DNA of 64,000 nucleotides from Neobacillus niacini (GTDB taxonomy: Bacteria > Bacillota > Bacilli > Bacillales > Cytobacillaceae), in contig NZ_JACWFG010000001.1 in assembly GCF_019749295.1 (NCBI RefSeq), positions 208,604 through 272,603 on the forward strand, read 5' to 3'. The number at the start of each line of letters is the position of its first letter. Within the stretch, counting starts at the first letter, position 1. This document shows, one piece after another, positions 34,974-43,428 of the stretch. The notes under the pieces are model-generated. The model saw only the letters and a list, made by a program, of their open reading frames with translations. It had not been told where the DNA came from and searched no databases. Both the position numbers and the translations under genes were made by a program.

Positions 34974-36059
34974 TTAGATTCTGTGATGCAGGTATTCTAC
35001 TAATGCAAGGATTGCCATTGATTGTCCGTACGGCATTGCTGTAACAGGAATTTGCTTGTAAAATTCTTGCGTTTCTCCCATAGCTGTTCCAGCTGAAACA
35101 TGCTGCAATTCACCAGTTTCATCGATGTTTTCAATAACAGCTTTTATCGCCTTTAATCCCATATCATTGTATTTCTTCTCAACATAGCGTTTACGTAAGG
35201 ATCTTAATGTTCCAAATGCAAAACCAGCTGTACAGGATGCCTCTACATATGAAGTTGGATCAAGAAGAAGAGTATGCCATAAACCGTTTTCATTTTGACA
35301 CGATTCAAGTGCTTCCAATTGTCTTTCTAATGTATCAATCAAGATTTGACGAACTGGATCTTTTTCATCTAATTCAACTAAATCCAGGAATTCAGGAATG
35401 GCAATGGTTACCCAAGAATTTCCACGTCCCCATAATGCTTCTGCAAAATTGTGGTTTCCTTCAAACGTCCAGCCATGGAACCAAAGGCCTGTTTTCTTAT
35501 CAAATAGATACTTGATATGTATTAAGAATTGTTTTTTAGCTTCTTCAATGTACTCCGGCTTATTTAGCAATAAACCAATTTTCGTTAATGGCAGTACACT
35601 CATCATTAAAGTGTCATCCCAGAGCTGCTGATAATTTTCATTTCCGAACACCACGTGCTGAATTCCGCCATCTTTTGTTCTTGGCATATCATGGTACAAC
35701 CAGTCACCCCAAGTTTCTAAGTATGGAAGGTACGTTGGATTTCCTGTTTCTTCATACAAATATGCAAGCGTTAACATTTGTACCATCGTATTCACATTTT
35801 TTTCAACTGGAAGTTCTTTAAATTGATCATCAAACCACTTTACAATAATATTTAATACTTCTTCTTTTTTAGTTAGTTTATAATACTTCATCATTCCATA
35901 AAGACCTACACCGGCGGTCCATTCCCAATAATTGAAACTCTTATTATCAATTTTTCTTCCATCCGCAAGCGGAATTGCATATTTCCCATCTGGATCATTT
36001 AGGTTTATTAAGTTTTCAATTAGGAGCTCAATTTTCTGTTCAATTTCTAGTCTATGCAT
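34974..36059 (-). CDS. yteR: Unsaturated rhamnogalacturonyl hydrolase, GH105, YteR type
   Basis: A 361-residue cytoplasmic GH105 enzyme, close to B. subtilis YteR (373). The catalytic Asp is predicted at residue 149 in LWDDTLMMS, aligned with Asp135 of the YesR-type copy. LWFHGWTFEG and LWGRGNSWVTIAIPE match the family, and WEWTAGVGLYGMMKYY is at the N-terminus. It removes the unsaturated uronate from RG disaccharides. Two GH105 genes in one locus are also found in B. subtilis and may differ in preference for acetylated or longer substrates. It is the first gene of an operon with the isomerase-like gene. Confidence 0.92.
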   Translation of the reverse strand: MHRLEIEQKIELLIENLINLNDPDGKYAIPLADGRKIDNKSFNYWEWTAGVGLYGMMKYYKLTKKEEVLNIIVKWFDDQFKELPVEKNVNTMVQMLTLAYLYEETGNPTYLPYLETWGDWLYHDMPRTKDGGIQHVVFGNENYQQLWDDTLMMSVLPLTKIGLLLNKPEYIEEAKKQFLIHIKYLFDKKTGLWFHGWTFEGNHNFAEALWGRGNSWVTIAIPEFLDLVELDEKDPVRQILIDTLERQLEALESCQNENGLWHTLLLDPTSYVEASCTAGFAFGTLRSLRKRYVEKKYNDMGLKAIKAVIENIDETGELQHVSAGTAMGETQEFYKQIPVTAMPYGQSMAILALVEYLHHRI

Positions 36060-36209
36060 CTATCATTTCCTCCTCAAAATTAATCATTAATGGTAAGGAA
36101 AATTTTCGGGTTAAAAGATTCCTAGGGTACACATTCTAATTATATTTAAACTACTTTTAGTATTTAATTCAAAATTCAGTTTAAATCTATTAAAAAACAG
36201 TGTATCTGC

Positions 36210-36869
36210 TTACAATTTGATATTTTCTGCGATGGGAAGTTTACTGCCCTTTAACCCTTGGGCAACTAATCCTGCCAGGTGACAGGCACCTTTTTTCGTA
36301 AAATGGGTAAAATCCGTTTCATTTACGGAGGCCATGTACAAAGTTAATGACTCCTTATAGCCAATGCTATCAAGCAGGTATAAACTCTTCTCCATTAAAT
36401 CTATTAACGTTACATCTTCCTCTTTTGCAACTTCTTTCATTGCTGAACAGTATATAGGAAAATCGTTAATAAATTTTCCATTTTCTAGATGAAGCCTCGC
36501 TGGCGGAGTTATTAATACAGGCACAGCCTGGTTATCTCTTGCACCCTTTACGTACATTTTTAGATATTGCTTATAGGTTGTATATGGTTCTGTATATCGT
36601 TCGGGTTTACTTTTTGTCGCATCATTATGACCCATTTGTATAAATAAGTAATCACCAGCTTTAATTTCCTTTAATATTTGAAGTAATCGCCCTTCTCCAA
36701 TAAATGATTTTGAGCTCCGACCTCCAATAGCATGATTTAATACTTGTACCTCCTCATCTAAATAATCCTTGAGGAACTCTCCCCAGCCTCCTTGATGTTT
36801 TTCATGTACATCATAGGTCTGTACAGTTGAGTCTGCTGCAAGAAAAATTCTTATTGGTTTCATCCTCAT
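36210..36869 (-). CDS. Rhamnogalacturonan acetylesterase, SGNH/CE12 family (copy 2)
   Basis: A 219-residue SGNH hydrolase, again without a signal peptide. Block I reads AADSTVQ (Ser14 nucleophile), with Ala in place of the usual first Gly of GDS. Block II is IGGRSSKSF, block III is MGHNDATKSKPERYTEPYTT, and the Asp/His pair is in TDFTHFTKKGA. The first ATG has GGAGGG at good spacing. It resembles B. subtilis YesT/YesY and diverges clearly from copy 1 (26367-27032), so the pair may act on different acetyl positions. It is transcribed away from the secreted lyase gene, with a 377-bp shared upstream region. Confidence 0.9.
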   Translation of the reverse strand: MRMKPIRIFLAADSTVQTYDVHEKHQGGWGEFLKDYLDEEVQVLNHAIGGRSSKSFIGEGRLLQILKEIKAGDYLFIQMGHNDATKSKPERYTEPYTTYKQYLKMYVKGARDNQAVPVLITPPARLHLENGKFINDFPIYCSAMKEVAKEEDVTLIDLMEKSLYLLDSIGYKESLTLYMASVNETDFTHFTKKGACHLAGLVAQGLKGSKLPIAENIKL

Positions 36870-36943
36870 AAATACCCTCCAATTTATTTAATAGAAATTT
36901 TATCCCTTATATATTCAATAACACGATTTAGTTCATTTTACTA

Positions 36944-36957
36944 TTAGACATTTTTGT
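36944..36957 (+). promoter_or_regulatory. Shared upstream motif, copy 2
   Basis: TTAGACATTTTTGT, 13 of 14 identical to the sequence at 29028-29041 before yesX, with matching orientation and distance to the minus-strand gene. Candidate site for YesN or YesS. Confidence 0.3.
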
Positions 36958-37199
36958 TCTACCTAACTATCGAAATGGTAGTTTCTTGCCTTGTTATCAC
37001 ACTTTTGCAAAAAAGGACAAACACTTTAGTTAGTTCATTAGGACTATGAGTATAGGCATAAATTGCCTTTTTTCAGCTAGATAAAACTGATTTTCTATCA
37101 AAGAGTACTGATAATTAAATATCGTATTCCGAATATTTAAAATAAAATATAATATGAGTTCCTTATTAGTATTTTTGTATGGAGGTGTACTTAGTTTTT

Positions 37200-37213
37200 T
37201 GTAAGCGTATTCA
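37200..37213 (+). promoter_or_regulatory. cre site before yesW
   Basis: TGTAAGCGTATTCA satisfies the relaxed cre consensus TGNAANCGNWNNCA, ending 33 bp before the TTG start, so CcpA bound here could block transcription of the secreted lyase in the presence of glucose. Confidence 0.6.
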
Positions 37214-37246
37214 GTTATTTTATAAAAGTGTAGGAGGGCGAATAAT

Positions 37247-39814
37247 TTGAAGAAAATATTATTATCTAAAAAGGTACTATCTACTGCAATTGCATTACCC
37301 TTACTTATATCAGGGGTCTCTGGTGTATCTGCTGTGGAGACTCAGAAAAACAATATAGCTAGTAATCTTCCAGGAGTCCAATTAGAATACCTTGACAGAG
37401 GGTTGATTGCCGCTCCAACATCTCAGGGTATATTCCTCAGTTGGAGATTATTAGCGAATGAGGTGAATGGTTATTCTGAAACTGGATTAACCGGGGTCAA
37501 CTTCAATGTATACCGTGATGGTAATTTGATTGCAACAGTAGAAGACAGCACCAACTTTGTAGATCAAAATGGCACCTCTTCTTCCAGCTATTATGTTCGT
37601 TCCGTATTAAATGGAAAAGAGCTTGATCAAAGTTCTTCCGTAACCCCTTGGAAGCAATCCTATGTTGACTTACAGCTCAAGAAGCCAGCTGATGGTGTTA
37701 CCCCTGCAGGAGAAAATTATACCTATTCTGCTAATGATATGAGTGTTGGAGATGTTGATGGAGACGGCAAATATGAGTACTTTGTTAAATGGGAACCATC
37801 CAACTCAAAGGACGTATCACAAAAAGGATATACAGGTAACACGTACATTGACTGCTACAGGTTTGATGGAACTCTATTATATCGAATCGACCTCGGTGTA
37901 AATATTCGCTCGGGAGCCCACTATACTCAATTCTTGGTTTATGATTTTGACGGTGATGGCAAATCAGAGATTATGTTCAAAACCGCACCAGGTACAAAGG
38001 TTATTAAATTTGATAAAGCTGGAAATATCACCTCTGAAAAGTTTATAACAATACCTCAAAAGGACATCGACGCTGGATATAGTAATGAAGATGATTACCG
38101 GATGAGCCGAGAAGATTATTATAATCATGTTGTGAAAATGTTTATGAGTTGGGATGAGCATGAAGAAGTAGTCAAAGGAAACTGGCCAAGTACCCTTGAG
38201 GAAGCATTTGGGATTGAAAAACAATATACCTATCCTTTATCTAAAGAAGATGCCGTAAGCTTAACCGATTACTTTATGGATGTTTACGCACCAAAAAGAA
38301 GTGGAAACAACAAATTAAGAGAATTTGAAGGTTTCATCTTAGAGGGTCCTGAATATTTGACAGTCTTTAATGGAGGAACAGGCGAAGAAATGGATTCGAT
38401 TGATTACAAACCTGGCAGACATGATGATGGCCTTATGTGGGGCGATTATGCAATGGGTAGAATTGAACCCGGAAATCGTGTCGATCGTTTCCTAGCAAAT
38501 GTAGCATACCTTGATGGTGAAAAACCATACGCCGTGTTTGCACGTGGATATTACACAAGATCCAATCTCGTTACATATAGCTGGGATGGGAAAAACCTTA
38601 AGGAAAACTGGGCGGTAGACAGCGGATGGACCCCTATGAGTAATCCATTTAATGATGGCCCGCATGGCAGAGACGGGACCGATCCGGAATTTGGCACCTT
38701 GACAACACAAGGGGCACACACTCTGAGTGCTGCAGATGTTGATGGAGATGGCAAACAAGAAATCGTTTACGGCAGCGCAACCATTGATGATGACGGTTCT
38801 TCTTTATTATACAGTTCAATGGATACTATGCCTCCACAAAGTGCAGCACCCAACACCACTGCTAGACTCGGGCATGGGGATGCGCTGCATGTAACGGACA
38901 TCGATCCAAACAGACCAGGAATGGAAATCTTTATGGTCCATGAAGGCGGTACATGGGCACCGTATGGCTATTCATTACGAGATGCCAAAACAGGGGAAAT
39001 CATTTATGGAGGCTATACTGGAAGGGATACAGGACGTGGTATGGTTGGTGATGTAGATCCATCTACACCTGGATTAGAAACTTGGGCTGTGGGATTGTGG
39101 AGCGCAGCTGGAGAAAGGATTTCTAACTCTGCTCCTGGTACCAATATGAATATAAAATGGGCTGCAGATATGACGACACAAATTATCAATGGTTCAGGCA
39201 ATGCTTCGACTACCATTGACGATTGGAAAAAAGGCAGGGTCCTAACCGCAGCTGATGCTAGAACGAATAACAGTACAAAAGGAAACCCAGGTTTAGTGGC
39301 AGATATACTCGGCGACTGGAGAGAAGAATTGCTTGTAAGAACTGCGGATAGTTCAGCGATTCGTATTTATACTAATACAGAGGTTACAAACCACAAATTG
39401 TATACATTAATGCACGACGCACAATATCGTGCCGAAGTAGCAAGACAAAATACAGCTTATAACCAACCTTCCTATACAAGCTTTTATTTCGGAAGTGATA
39501 CAAATTGGTCAAAAGTTCCAGTTCCAAATTTTTGGACTCCTGGGGTGCTGACTGTGTTAGAAGGTGCTATGGCGGAATATATATCCAGTGGAGAGTTGAA
39601 TGGTCCGTTAGTTTCAAAACTAGAAAATTCGCTCAAACAAGCAGAGCATCACTTGGAAAAAGGATCTGTAAAGCAAGCACTGAAATTTATTGAGAAATAC
39701 GCAGCAGAAATTAATCAGAACAAAAACGCATCTTACATCACTCCTAATGCAAAACTAACCTTATCGCATAAAGCTCAATTATTAATTGACATGTTGGAAA
39801 GAAACAACGATTAA
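37247..39814 (+). CDS. yesW: Secreted rhamnogalacturonan endo-lyase, PL11, YesW type
   Basis: An 855-residue secreted PL11 lyase, longer than the ~620 of B. subtilis YesW. The start is TTG with AGGAGGG upstream. The signal peptide runs to about residue 29 (ISGVSGVSA). A fibronectin-like part is followed by the calcium-binding propeller (DVDGDGKYEY, DFDGDGKSEI, RSGAHYTQF). Compared with the YesX-type protein there is an extra ~80 residues at about 250-357 and a C-terminal helical extension (~767-850) that resembles a FIMAH domain (GPLVSKLENSL, KGSVKQALKFIEKYAAEIN). It is the only plus-strand gene of the locus and the only clearly exported depolymerase. Confidence 0.92.
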   Translation: MKKILLSKKVLSTAIALPLLISGVSGVSAVETQKNNIASNLPGVQLEYLDRGLIAAPTSQGIFLSWRLLANEVNGYSETGLTGVNFNVYRDGNLIATVEDSTNFVDQNGTSSSSYYVRSVLNGKELDQSSSVTPWKQSYVDLQLKKPADGVTPAGENYTYSANDMSVGDVDGDGKYEYFVKWEPSNSKDVSQKGYTGNTYIDCYRFDGTLLYRIDLGVNIRSGAHYTQFLVYDFDGDGKSEIMFKTAPGTKVIKFDKAGNITSEKFITIPQKDIDAGYSNEDDYRMSREDYYNHVVKMFMSWDEHEEVVKGNWPSTLEEAFGIEKQYTYPLSKEDAVSLTDYFMDVYAPKRSGNNKLREFEGFILEGPEYLTVFNGGTGEEMDSIDYKPGRHDDGLMWGDYAMGRIEPGNRVDRFLANVAYLDGEKPYAVFARGYYTRSNLVTYSWDGKNLKENWAVDSGWTPMSNPFNDGPHGRDGTDPEFGTLTTQGAHTLSAADVDGDGKQEIVYGSATIDDDGSSLLYSSMDTMPPQSAAPNTTARLGHGDALHVTDIDPNRPGMEIFMVHEGGTWAPYGYSLRDAKTGEIIYGGYTGRDTGRGMVGDVDPSTPGLETWAVGLWSAAGERISNSAPGTNMNIKWAADMTTQIINGSGNASTTIDDWKKGRVLTAADARTNNSTKGNPGLVADILGDWREELLVRTADSSAIRIYTNTEVTNHKLYTLMHDAQYRAEVARQNTAYNQPSYTSFYFGSDTNWSKVPVPNFWTPGVLTVLEGAMAEYISSGELNGPLVSKLENSLKQAEHHLEKGSVKQALKFIEKYAAEINQNKNASYITPNAKLTLSHKAQLLIDMLERNND

Positions 39815-39824
39815 CCATTATGTG

Positions 39825-39857
39825 CAGCCATCCTGATTCTGTCAGGGTGGTTGTTTT
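39825..39857 (+). terminator. Terminator after yesW
   Basis: Stem GCCATCCTGA / TCAGGGTGGT (one G.U pair) with T-rich tail TTGTTTT, 11 bp after the yesW stop. Confidence 0.75.
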
Positions 39858-39971
39858 GATGAGAGAAATAGCTGATCTTCTTCACCTGTCATATAAAGGA
39901 TATTAGATATTAGTATAATTTTGCAGGACCGTTTTGGCCCTATTGATTTTTTGTTATACATCCTAATTAAA

Positions 39972-39985
39972 TGTAAACGCATTCA
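39972..39985 (+). promoter_or_regulatory. cre-like site upstream of serC
   Basis: TGTAAACGCATTCA matches TGNAANCGNWNNCA at all fixed positions. It lies 100-113 bp upstream of the serC start and downstream of the yesW terminator, so serC is the only gene it could serve. Confidence 0.45.
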
Positions 39986-40084
39986 TTATATTTATCGAAA
40001 ACTATTGAAATATTTTGATGTATTTTCATTTAAAATATTAGAAAATATGTTATATTCAAATAAATGAAAAATGGGAGTGAGAAA

Positions 40085-41182
40085 ATGAATTCTCTTGTAC
40101 AACGTGCCTTTAATTTTAATGCAGGTCCCTCAGCCCTTCCGCTGGCTGTTCTTGAAAAAGCCCAGCAGGAACTAATTGATTTTCGTGGTACTGGTATGTC
40201 GGTCATGGAGCTCAGCCACCGCAGCGCAGCCTATGAAGAGGTACATAATAATGCCATTGCCCTTCTAAAAGAATTGTTATCGATACCGGAAAATTATGAG
40301 GTCCTTTTTCTACAAGGAGGAGGAAGTCTTCAGTTCTCTATGGTTCCTATGAACTTCTTGAAGCCTGGAGAAAAAGCTGGTTATATTATGACCGGCTCAT
40401 GGTCGGAAAAAGCATATTCTGAGGCTAAACTATTTGGGGATCCTTATCATGTTGTCAGTACCAAGGAAAGTCAATATCGCCGTATCCCGCGATTTGACGA
40501 ATTGCAGTATAATCCGAAAGATGCCTATATTCATCTCACATCCAATAATACTATTTATGGTACTCAATGGAGTGATTTTCCAAATACAGGTGATGTACCG
40601 TTAATTGCAGATATGTCCAGCGATATCTTATCAAAGCCTTTTGATGTCAGCAAATTTTCTTTAATCTATGCCGGTGCTCAAAAGAACCTTGGTCCTTCTG
40701 GTGTTACTGTGGCCATTATTCGCAAGGATATGATTGAAAAAGCTAATCCTAACATTCCAACCATGTTAAAATATAGCACTTACTCAAAAAACAACTCTTT
40801 ATATAACACCCCTCCTACCTTTGGAATATATATGCTTGGTGAGGTTTTAAGCTGGATCAAGGAACTAGGTGGAATAAATGCCCTTACAAAGCGGAACAAA
40901 GAAAAAGCAAAACTAATTTATGATGCAATTGACCAAAGCAATGGATTTTATATTGGTCATGCTGAAACCCAAAGCCGCTCGCTCATGAACATTACTTTCC
41001 GGGTAAAGGATGAAGAATTGGAGAAAAAATTCTTAGCTGAAGCAAAAAGCGAAGGATTTGTCGGTGTTAATGGGCATCGCTCTGTGGGAGGCTGCCGTGC
41101 ATCCACTTATAATGCGGTCCCATATGAAACATGTAAAGCATTTAGTGAATTCATGATTCAATTTCAACATAGAAATCAATAA
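40085..41182 (+). CDS. serC: Phosphoserine aminotransferase
   Basis: A 365-residue PLP-dependent class-V aminotransferase; it converts 3-phosphohydroxypyruvate and glutamate to phosphoserine in serine synthesis. The PLP lysine is residue 200 (YAGAQKNLGPSG). FNFNAGPSALP at the start and GGCRASTYNAVP near the end are SerC signatures. An in-frame ATG seven codons earlier exists, but its codons contain the GGGAGTGA ribosome site for the ATG at 40085, which is therefore chosen. It is monocistronic and converges on the kinase-like gene through a shared terminator. A cre-like site lies ~100 bp upstream. Confidence 0.95.
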   Translation: MNSLVQRAFNFNAGPSALPLAVLEKAQQELIDFRGTGMSVMELSHRSAAYEEVHNNAIALLKELLSIPENYEVLFLQGGGSLQFSMVPMNFLKPGEKAGYIMTGSWSEKAYSEAKLFGDPYHVVSTKESQYRRIPRFDELQYNPKDAYIHLTSNNTIYGTQWSDFPNTGDVPLIADMSSDILSKPFDVSKFSLIYAGAQKNLGPSGVTVAIIRKDMIEKANPNIPTMLKYSTYSKNNSLYNTPPTFGIYMLGEVLSWIKELGGINALTKRNKEKAKLIYDAIDQSNGFYIGHAETQSRSLMNITFRVKDEELEKKFLAEAKSEGFVGVNGHRSVGGCRASTYNAVPYETCKAFSEFMIQFQHRNQ

Positions 41183-41194
41183 ACAATAACATGC

Positions 41195-41230
41195 AAAAGG
41201 GAAATATCATTTCATATATTTCCCTTTTTT
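41195..41230. terminator. Bidirectional terminator serC / yrzF-like
   Basis: Perfect 13-bp stem AAAAGGGAAATAT / ATATTTCCCTTTT with A/T tails on both sides. The stop of the minus-strand gene lies within it. Confidence 0.85.
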
Positions 41231-41862
41231 ATTTTCCTATAAAGTCTATATCCTTTTCTAACGCTATTTACCACAGAGAATGGAATGGGTGGATGATATT
41301 TTTGAATAAATGGAATATAGATTTTATAATAAGCCTTTTTTAAATCATCCCACTTACGGCATTTGCCCTGTTTGTAAAAATCCGAGACATCAACGATATA
41401 CCCTCTTCCATCACTCATGACAACATTTCTTCCATGGACATCAAACGGGTTTAATCCCACTGACCGAGCATATTCTATCCCCTCATCGACATCTTTAATA
41501 ACTGATTCAGGAATGCGGATTCCTTTTATAACTGCATCGAATAGATTAATCCCATCTATTCTTTTTAAGATCAGATAATTATCACCATAATCAATCAGTG
41601 AAGAAAAGGAGTGATGATTGCCTAATTTTTTATATACTTCGACTTCTTTCGTTAGCTCCTCAGGTTTCCTGCCATATACCTTTACCACCCATTTTGGGTT
41701 GGATTGATGCAAAAAAACACCTGCATAATTCCCACTCCCGATTGTTTTCCAAGTGTTTGAGAAGTTCTTTACAATAATGGGATCATATGGACCTTCAATG
41801 GATAGCTGAATGTTAGGCAATAATTCATTTCCAATTAATCTAATATATTTATCAATCTTCAT
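41212..41862 (-). CDS. YrzF-like protein-kinase-fold protein
   Basis: A 216-residue minimal kinase-like protein, the size of B. subtilis YrzF (about 215). A candidate nucleotide-binding lysine is in KWVVKVYGR, followed by the C-helix-like EELTKEVEVYKKL. The catalytic loop reads NPFDVHGRNVVMS and the metal-binding segment YIVDVSDF. The usual HRD/HGD order is altered to D-V-H-G-x-N. A basic C-terminal tail (RKGYRLYRKIKKGN) might bind membrane or nucleic acid. It is in a single-gene unit between serC and a GNAT gene. Kinase activity is plausible but unproven; the substrate is unknown. Confidence 0.7.
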   Translation of the reverse strand: MKIDKYIRLIGNELLPNIQLSIEGPYDPIIVKNFSNTWKTIGSGNYAGVFLHQSNPKWVVKVYGRKPEELTKEVEVYKKLGNHHSFSSLIDYGDNYLILKRIDGINLFDAVIKGIRIPESVIKDVDEGIEYARSVGLNPFDVHGRNVVMSDGRGYIVDVSDFYKQGKCRKWDDLKKAYYKIYIPFIQKYHPPIPFSVVNSVRKGYRLYRKIKKGNI

Positions 41863-41989
41863 TTGAACACCTCAAAACGAACAGATTAAAATCTTCTATA
41901 CTTTTAGTATACATTCGATATACACTTAAAGTAGAAAAAATATTCTTTATTTAATTATCTATTTTATTTTTTATGGATGAGGTGTACGA

Positions 41990-42541
41990 ATGAAATTTCC
42001 AACTTTGGAAACCGAACGATTACAGCTTGTGGAAATTACCCAAAAATATGCTCAAAGTCTTTTCGAAATTTTTTCATTAGATGAAGTAACCAAGTATTAC
42101 GGGTCAGAAACCTTTACCCGCATTGAAGAGGCTAATAAGCTAATCGAAATGTTTCAAAAGAATTATTATGAAAAGCGTGCTTACCGCTGGGGCATTATTC
42201 TGAAAGAAAATAATCAGCTTATTGGGACAATAGGGCTTAATGGATTACAATTAAAAAACAAAAAAGCTGAAATTGGCTATGAGTTAAATCCTTCTTTTTG
42301 GCGGAATGGGTATGCCACTGAGTCAATTAGAGAAGTATTACGTTATGGCTTCGGTGAATTAGAATTAAATCGGATTGGTGCAGTCGTTTACATAGAAAAC
42401 AAGGCATCCTTTAATCTTTTAACTGGGTTAGGATTTAGCAAAGAAGGTGAACTACGAGATTACTTTTTTCAAAACAATAAATATCACACAACTCATATTT
42501 TATCTTTACTAAAGTCTGAATGGGAATCAAATCAGGTTTAA
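41990..42541 (+). CDS. GNAT acetyltransferase, RimJ/RimL-like
   Basis: A 183-residue cytoplasmic N-acetyltransferase with the RimJ/RimL layout. LETERLQLVEIT is at the start and IGTIGLNGL and AEIGYELNPSFW are in the core strands. The acetyl-CoA loop reads RNGYATESIREVLRYGF, and KASFNLLTGLGFSKEGELRDYF is at the end. The GAGGTG ribosome site precedes the ATG. It might acetylate a protein N-terminus, an amino acid or a small toxic amine; the sequence does not say which. It is a single gene, ending at a bidirectional terminator shared with the small gene at 42568-42768. Confidence 0.88.
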   Translation: MKFPTLETERLQLVEITQKYAQSLFEIFSLDEVTKYYGSETFTRIEEANKLIEMFQKNYYEKRAYRWGIILKENNQLIGTIGLNGLQLKNKKAEIGYELNPSFWRNGYATESIREVLRYGFGELELNRIGAVVYIENKASFNLLTGLGFSKEGELRDYFFQNNKYHTTHILSLLKSEWESNQV

Positions 42542-42542
42542 A

Positions 42543-42570
42543 AATAAAAAAGCCAGGAATCCTGGCTTTA
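42543..42570. terminator. Bidirectional terminator
   Basis: Perfect 10-bp stem AAAGCCAGGA / TCCTGGCTTT with a one-base loop, flanked by A-rich and T-rich sequence. Serves the GNAT gene and the convergent 66-codon gene. Confidence 0.85.
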
Positions 42571-42768
42571 CTCTTCGAAATAATCCTTAAATGCTCTGGG
42601 ATTATTCGTTTCCTTCCCTTGATAATAGGGGTTATTATCAGTTGAATCCTCTGGGTCAAGATTTGTTTTAATTATTAAGTGGGGGCCTGAGGGCTGCTCA
42701 GCGATGATCCTGTCGTTTAATTCGTCAAAATCAGGTAGTTTATTATTTCCAGGCTGTCTAAGTTCCAT
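42568..42768 (-). CDS. Small hydrophilic protein of unknown function
   Basis: A 66-residue acidic protein, MELRQPGNNKLPDFDELND at the start and AFKDYFEE at the end, with no membrane segment, cysteine or recognised motif. The reading is supported by a strong AGGAGGTG ribosome site nine bases before the ATG and by the terminator that begins at its stop. It lies just downstream of cotE, separated by a terminator. A spore-associated role is possible from position only. I do not recognise the family. Confidence 0.65.
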   Translation of the reverse strand: MELRQPGNNKLPDFDELNDRIIAEQPSGPHLIIKTNLDPEDSTDNNPYYQGKETNNPRAFKDYFEE

Positions 42769-42845
42769 ATCGTTGACACCTCCTAAAAATAGCTTGCTGA
42801 TTTTTCATATTATCATACATTCATCTTATATTATAAGATGTTTAA

Positions 42846-42878
42846 AAAGAAAAAACTAGGAAGTAAAGACTTCCTAGT
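42846..42878 (-). terminator. Terminator after cotE
   Basis: Perfect 10-bp stem ACTAGGAAGT / ACTTCCTAGT with a 4-base loop, followed by a long T-rich run on the minus strand. Confidence 0.85.
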
Positions 42879-42882
42879 ATGT

Positions 42883-43428
42883 TTATTCTTCTTCGACTCC
42901 GAGTAAGAAATCTGGATTTAATTCCTCAAATTCTTCGTCGTCTACATCCATTCCCCAATCATCGTCATCATCGTGGCATCCCTTTGGATTAATGGCGACA
43001 CATACTTTTGTTTCGCCTATTACTTCCACTAGGAATTCCTTTTCGACATGGACAATGATTCGATTGCCATTTGGTGAGATGACTGCTTCACAACAATTTG
43101 GCTGCTGCAAGACACGAGCACAAATTTCATTGTCATCCAAGCAATCATGATCACGGTATTTTAACTTAATGACATCTGTATATTTAACACATTCAGTAAC
43201 AACTTCTGTTCTGGTGTTATCATTGTATGAGTACCATACGTTGATGTCGTAAGAGCCGTGTATCTCTACAGTTTTGCCGACTTTTTTCGCGTTGTATTTA
43301 TGGTTGATAATCCAACAGCCAAGTATGCTGGTTGGACTATGTGCCGGGCTAATCGTATGATTGGAATTGGTGAATTTACGCCCTTTCGCTACTACGGCCT
43401 TAACAATTATCTCTCTATATTCTCCCAT
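42883..43428 (-). CDS. cotE: Outer spore coat morphogenetic protein CotE
   Basis: A 181-residue protein, identical in length to B. subtilis CotE. It assembles the outer spore coat around the forespore. The N-terminal [18 protein letters not shown], the core [23 protein letters not shown] and the acidic C-terminus ([23 protein letters not shown]) are characteristic. The frame extends 10 codons upstream, but those codons contain the GAGGAGG ribosome site, so the ATG at 43428 is used. It follows ricA as in B. subtilis, but mutS-mutL are not found after it. Its presence marks the organism as an endospore former. Confidence 0.95.
   Translation of the reverse strand: MGEYREIIVKAVVAKGRKFTNSNHTISPAHSPTSILGCWIINHKYNAKKVGKTVEIHGSYDINVWYSYNDNTRTEVVTECVKYTDVIKLKYRDHDCLDDNEICARVLQQPNCCEAVISPNGNRIIVHVEKEFLVEVIGETKVCVAINPKGCHDDDDDWGMDVDDEEFEELNPDFLLGVEEE

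Larger units (their letters stand above)
36870..37246. other. Divergent regulatory region between acetylesterase copy 2 and yesW
   Basis: 377 bp, AT-rich, no gene. It contains the shared motif TTAGACATTTTTGT (36944-36957), a cre site (37200-37213) next to the yesW start and the AGGAGGG ribosome site of yesW. No strong -35/-10 pair stands out for either direction, in keeping with activator-dependent promoters. Confidence 0.6.

Noticed and set aside
37976-38325. Insertion in the YesW-type lyase considered as an intein or frameshift relic
   Set aside because: The frame is continuous, lacks intein splice residues or an endonuclease motif, and reads as an ordinary acidic/helical insert.
39858-40084. 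Riboswitch or T-box leader before serC
   Set aside because: No specifier loop, T-box sequence or terminator/antiterminator pair could be found; only a cre-like site.
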